A DNA stretch of 64,000 bases from Astropecten irregularis (taxonomy: Eukaryota; Echinodermata; Asteroidea; Paxillosida; Astropectinidae): the NCBI GenBank assembly GCA_963971285.1, contig OZ020251.1, positions 6,510,001 through 6,574,000 on the forward strand, written 5' to 3'. Made by a program: the position numbers and the translations under genes. Positions 60,232 to 64,000 of the stretch are shown in pieces (position 1 is the first letter of the stretch; the number at the start of each line of letters is the position of its first letter). Under the pieces are notes generated by a model. It was not told the DNA's origin, ran no database searches, and worked only from the letters and a program-made list of their open reading frames with translations.

Positions 60232-63200
60232 TTTGTGTATCATTATATATGACAGCCCGCGTTCAAATCCTATATTTTGAACACGATCTTTGAAATCTGG
60301 CTGCTCATTTCTGGGGCAGACTGAGGAAAAGCAAAATTACACGTGTCTTTTTATTTTCAGTCTAGATCATAGATCTGAATTTTTGAACCTGAAGTCGCCC
60401 TGAATAGCGAAATCTGTAATGATTTATAAATCATGTTATGACGTTCTACACGGTATGTTTATTATTACATGGCAGCGCGCTGTCAACTCCAATATTTGAA
60501 ACTATCTTTGAAATCTGGCTGCTCATTTCTGGGGCAGACTGAGGAAAAACAAAATTACAAGTGTCTTTTTATTTTCAGTCTAGGTCATAGATCTGTCGCC
60601 CTGCATAGCGAAATCTGTAATGTTTTACATATCATACCATACCGGTTTACACTGTATGTGTATGCCAGCACTCAGTCATATTCTATATTTTGAAGACGAT
60701 CTTTCGAATCTGGCTGCTCATTTCTCGGGCAAACTCAGGAAAAACAAAATTACACGTGTCTTTTTATTTTCAGTGTAGGTAATAGATCTGAATTGCTGAA
60801 TCTGAAGTCGCTCTGCGTAGCGAAATCTGTAATGATTTATTATATCATGTTATTACGTTCTACACTGTATGTGTATTATATGTGGCAGTCTAATTCTATA
60901 TTTTGAAAACGATCTTTGAAATCTGGCTGCTCATTTCTGGGGCAGACCGAGGAAAAACAAAATTACACGTGTCTTTTTATTTTCAGTCTAGATCATAGAT
61001 CTGAATTTTTGAACCTGAAGTCACCCTGCATAGCGAAATCTGTAATGTTTTACATATCATACCATACCGGTTTACACTGTATGTGTATGCCAGCACTCAG
61101 TCTAATTCTATATTTTGAAGACGATCTTTGGAATCTGGCTTGTCATTTCTTGGGCAAACTCAGGAAAAACAAAATTACACGTGTCTTTTTATTTTCAGTC
61201 TAGATCATAGATCTGAATTGTTGAACCTGAAGTCGCCCTGCATAGCGAAATATGTAATGATTTATAAATCATGTTATGACGTTCTACACTGTATGTGTAT
61301 TATTATATGGCAGCGCGCTGTCAACTCCAATATTTTAAACTATCTTTGAAATCTGGCTGCTCATTTCTGGGGCAGACTGAGGAAACAAAAAATTACACGT
61401 GTCTTTTTATTTTCAGTCTAGATCATAGATCTGAATTTTTTGAACCTGAAGTCGCCCTGCATAGCGAAATCTGTAATGTTTTACATATCATACCATACCG
61501 GTTTACACTGTATGTGTATGCCAGCAATCAGTCTAATTCTATATTTTGAAGACGATCTTTGGAATCTGGCTTGTCATTTCTTGGGCAAACTCAGGAAAAA
61601 CAAAATTACACGTGTCTTTTTATTTTCAGTCTAGATCATAGATCTGAATTTTTGAACCTGAAGTCGCCCTGCATAGCGAAATATGTAATGATTTATAAAT
61701 CATGTTATGACGTTCTACACTGTATGTTTATTATTATATGGCAGCGCGCTGTCAAATCCAATATTTGAAAACGATCTTTGAAATCTGGCTGCTGATTTCT
61801 GGGGCAGACTGAGGAAAAACAAAATTACACGTGTCTTTTTATTTTCAGTCTAGATCATAGATCTGAATTATTGAACCTGAAGTCGCCCTGCGTAGCGAAA
61901 TCTGTAATGATTTATAAATCATGTTATGACGTTCTACACTGTTTGTGTATTATTATATGGCAGCGCGCTGTCAACTCCAATATTTGAAACTATCTTTGAA
62001 ATCTGGCTGCTTATTTCTGGGGCAGACTGAGGAAACAAAAAATTACACGTGTCTTTTTATTTTCAGTCTAGATCATAGATCTGAATTTTTTTTAACCTGA
62101 AGTCGCCCTGCATAGCGAGATCTGTAATGATTTATAAATCATGTCATGGCGTTCTACAATCTATGTGTATTATTATATGGCAGCGCGCTGTCAAATCAAA
62201 TATTTGAAAACGATCTTTGAAATCTGGCTGCTCATTTCTGGAGCAGACTGAGGAAAAACAAAATTACACGTGTCTTTTTTATTTTCAGTCTAGATCATAG
62301 ATCTGAATTTTTGAACCTAAAGTCGCCCTGCGTAGCGAAATCTGTAATGATTTATAAATCATGACATGGCGTTCTACACTGTATGTGTATTATTATATGG
62401 CAGCGCGCTGCCAAATCAAATATTTGAAAACGATCTTTGAAATCTGGCTGCTCATTTCTGGAGCAGACTGAGGAAACAAAAAATTACACGTGTCTTTTTA
62501 TTTTCAGTCTAGATCATAGATCTGAATTTTTTTAACCTGAAGTCGCCCTACATAGCGAAATCTGTAATGATTTATAAATCATGTTATGACGTTCTACACT
62601 GTATGTGCATTATTATATGGCAGCGCGCTGTCAAATCAAATATTTGAAAACGATCTTTGAAATCTGGCTGCTCATTTCTGGAGCAGACTGAGGAAAAACA
62701 AAATTACAAGTGTCCTTTTATTTTCAGTCTAGATCATAGATCTGAATTTTTTTAACCTGAAGTCGCCATGCATAGCGAAATCTGTAATGATTTATAAATC
62801 ATGTCATGGCGTTCTACACTGTATGTGTATTATTATATGGCAGCGCGCTGTCAAATCAAATATTTGAAAACGATCTTTGAAATCTGGCTGCTCATTTCTG
62901 GAGCAGACTGAGGAAAAACAAAATTACAAGTGTCTTTTTATTTTCAGTCTAGATCATAGATCTGAATTTTTGAACCTGAAGTCGCCCTGCATAGCGAAAT
63001 CTGTAATGATTTATAAATCATGTTATGACGTTTTACACTGCATGTTTATTATTATATGGCAGCGCGCTGTCAAATCCAATATTTAAAAACGATCTTTGAA
63101 ATCTGGCTGCTCATTTCTGGGGCAGACTGAGGAAAAACAAAATTACACGTGTCTTTTTATTTTCAGTCTAGATCATAGATCTGAATTTTTTAACCTGAAG

Positions 63201-64000
63201 TCGCCCTGCATAGCGAAATCTGTAATGATTTATAAATCATGTTATGGCGTTCTACACTGTATGTGCATTATTATATGGCAGCGCGCTGTCAAATCAAATA
63301 TTTGAAAACGATCTTTGAAATCTGGCTGCTCATTTCTGGAGCAGACTGAGGAAAAACAAAATTACAAGTGTCTTTTTATTTTCAGTCTAGATCATAGATC
63401 TGAATTTTTTTAACCTGAAGTCGCCCTGCATAGCGAAATCTGTAATGATTTATAAATCATGTCATGGCGTTCTACACTGTATATGTATTATTATATGGCA
63501 GCGCGCTGTCAAATCAAATATTTGAAAACGATCTTTGAAATCTGGCTGCTCATTTCTGGAGCAGACTGAGGAAAAACAAAATTACACGTGTCTTTTTATT
63601 TTCAGTCTAGATCATAGATCTGAATTTTTGAACCTGAAGTCGCCCTGCATAGCGAAATCTGTAATGTTTTACATATCATACCATACCGGTTTACACTGTA
63701 TGTGTATGCCAGCAATCAGTCTAATTCTATATTTTGAAGACGATCTTTGGAATCTGGCTTGTCATTTCTTGGGCAAACTCAGGAAAAACAAAATTACACG
63801 TGTCTTTTTATTTTCAGTCTAGATCATAGATCTGAATTTTTGAACCTGAAGTCGCCCTGCATAGCGAAATATGTAATGATTTATAAATCATGTTATGACG
63901 TTCTACACTGTATGTGAATTATTATATGGCAGCGCGCTTTCAAATCCAATATTTGAAAACGATCTTTGAAATCTGGCTGCTGATTTCTGGGGCAGACTGA
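60232..64000 (+). repeat. Spacer-free monomer run to the window end (about 18 monomers)
   Basis: Starts: 60290, 60508 (B, 17 bp deletion), 60703, 60916 (B), 61128, 61346, 61559, 61778, 61996 (A'), 62217, 62437, 62657, 62877, 63096, 63315, 63535 (B), 63747, 63966 (cut by the window). From about 62200 monomers share TCAAATCAAATATTTG and TCTGGAGCAGACTG. Several are 220 bp because of an extra T. This is a distinct local subfamily with no E monomer or spacer. Confidence 0.9.

Larger units (their letters stand above)
57204..61127 (+). repeat. 2481 bp HOR, about 1.6 copies
   Basis: S24 and S25, the 17 bp-deleted monomers (58027/60508) and the monomers at 58222/60703 and 58435/60916 recur at 2481 bp. 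Similarity in this period ends near 61130, where the second copy goes on into a different monomer order. Confidence 0.88.
1..64000 (+). repeat. Satellite DNA array, about 220 monomers of 212-220 bp
   Basis: The motif TTGAAATCTGGCTGCTCATT and the rest of a 219 bp unit recur in one orientation throughout the window, in phase except at 25 spacers and two transposon copies. Summing monomers between spacers gives about 220. Variants share internal blocks such as CTGAAGTCGCCCTGC and GCGAAATCTGTAATG. Neighbouring monomers differ while monomers several kilobases apart are nearly identical, which is the definition of higher-order repeat structure. The array leaves the window at both ends, so its total size is unknown. 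No conserved gene is seen on either strand. Centromeric or pericentromeric placement is plausible but not shown by sequence. Confidence 0.98.

Noticed and set aside
263..63822. Well over a hundred open frames of 61-144 codons on the + strand within monomers
   Set aside because: They start mostly at TTG, share one phase because the monomer length is a multiple of three, are broken in A', D and E classes, and have no known domain. They are shadows of the satellite.
1..64000. CENP-B box
   Set aside because: I looked for TTCG-N4-A-N2-CGGG and its complement in monomer classes and spacer and found no match, only partial ones such as CCCGAGGATCG.
1..64000. CRISPR array or bacterial repeat region
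   Set aside because: Repeats are 212-220 bp with no unique spacers of 30-40 bp and no cas genes. Composition and the transposon are eukaryotic.

Overview
This window is one continuous block of eukaryotic satellite DNA. I find no supportable protein-coding gene, rRNA, tRNA or CRISPR array. About 220 copies of a roughly 212-220 bp monomer run head to tail in one orientation from base 1 to base 64000, and the array passes out of both ends of the window. The host is probably a marine invertebrate, with a mollusc as best guess. That rests on one transposon in the array, whose layout (terminal GC-rich inverted repeat, TGGG microsatellite, 145 bp core repeats, 3' palindrome) matches the non-autonomous Helentron/'pearl'-type elements known from bivalves. 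The guess is moderate to weak.

Layout. Bases 1-3115 hold a simple four-monomer higher-order repeat (HOR) of 876 bp. Bases 3115-5655 are mixed monomers. From 5656 to 60231 the monomers are interrupted 25 times by a non-monomeric spacer of about 549 bp. Bases 60232-64000 are again monomers without a spacer. Monomer classes used here: A (219 bp, common), A' (220 bp, seven-T run), B (212 bp, alternative 3' half with an ACCGG motif), C and D (212-213 bp, intermediate), and E (diverged, always the one broken by the spacer). Monomer starts are counted from the TTG of the motif TTGAAATCTGG.

HOR periods change along the array: 876 bp (0-3 kb); 3148 bp (4-13 kb, third copy shortened by 1299 bp); 2932 and 3727 bp (15-23 kb); 4164/3945 bp (24-32 kb); 3502/3283 bp with two alternating spacer subtypes (34-46 kb); a 6886 bp tandem duplication (43.1-56.9 kb); and 2481 bp (57-61 kb). 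Several junctions are hybrid monomers, which is what unequal crossing-over between in-register monomers leaves behind.

At 46646-48030 a 1385 bp transposon sits in a class A monomer, with no target duplication and no loss of target. It was then copied, with its flanks, by the 6886 bp duplication (second copy 53532-54916). Nothing here acts as a gene set. The window is a record of satellite amplification, capture of foreign sequence and local homogenisation. Any role, such as a centromeric or heterochromatic one, is untested.
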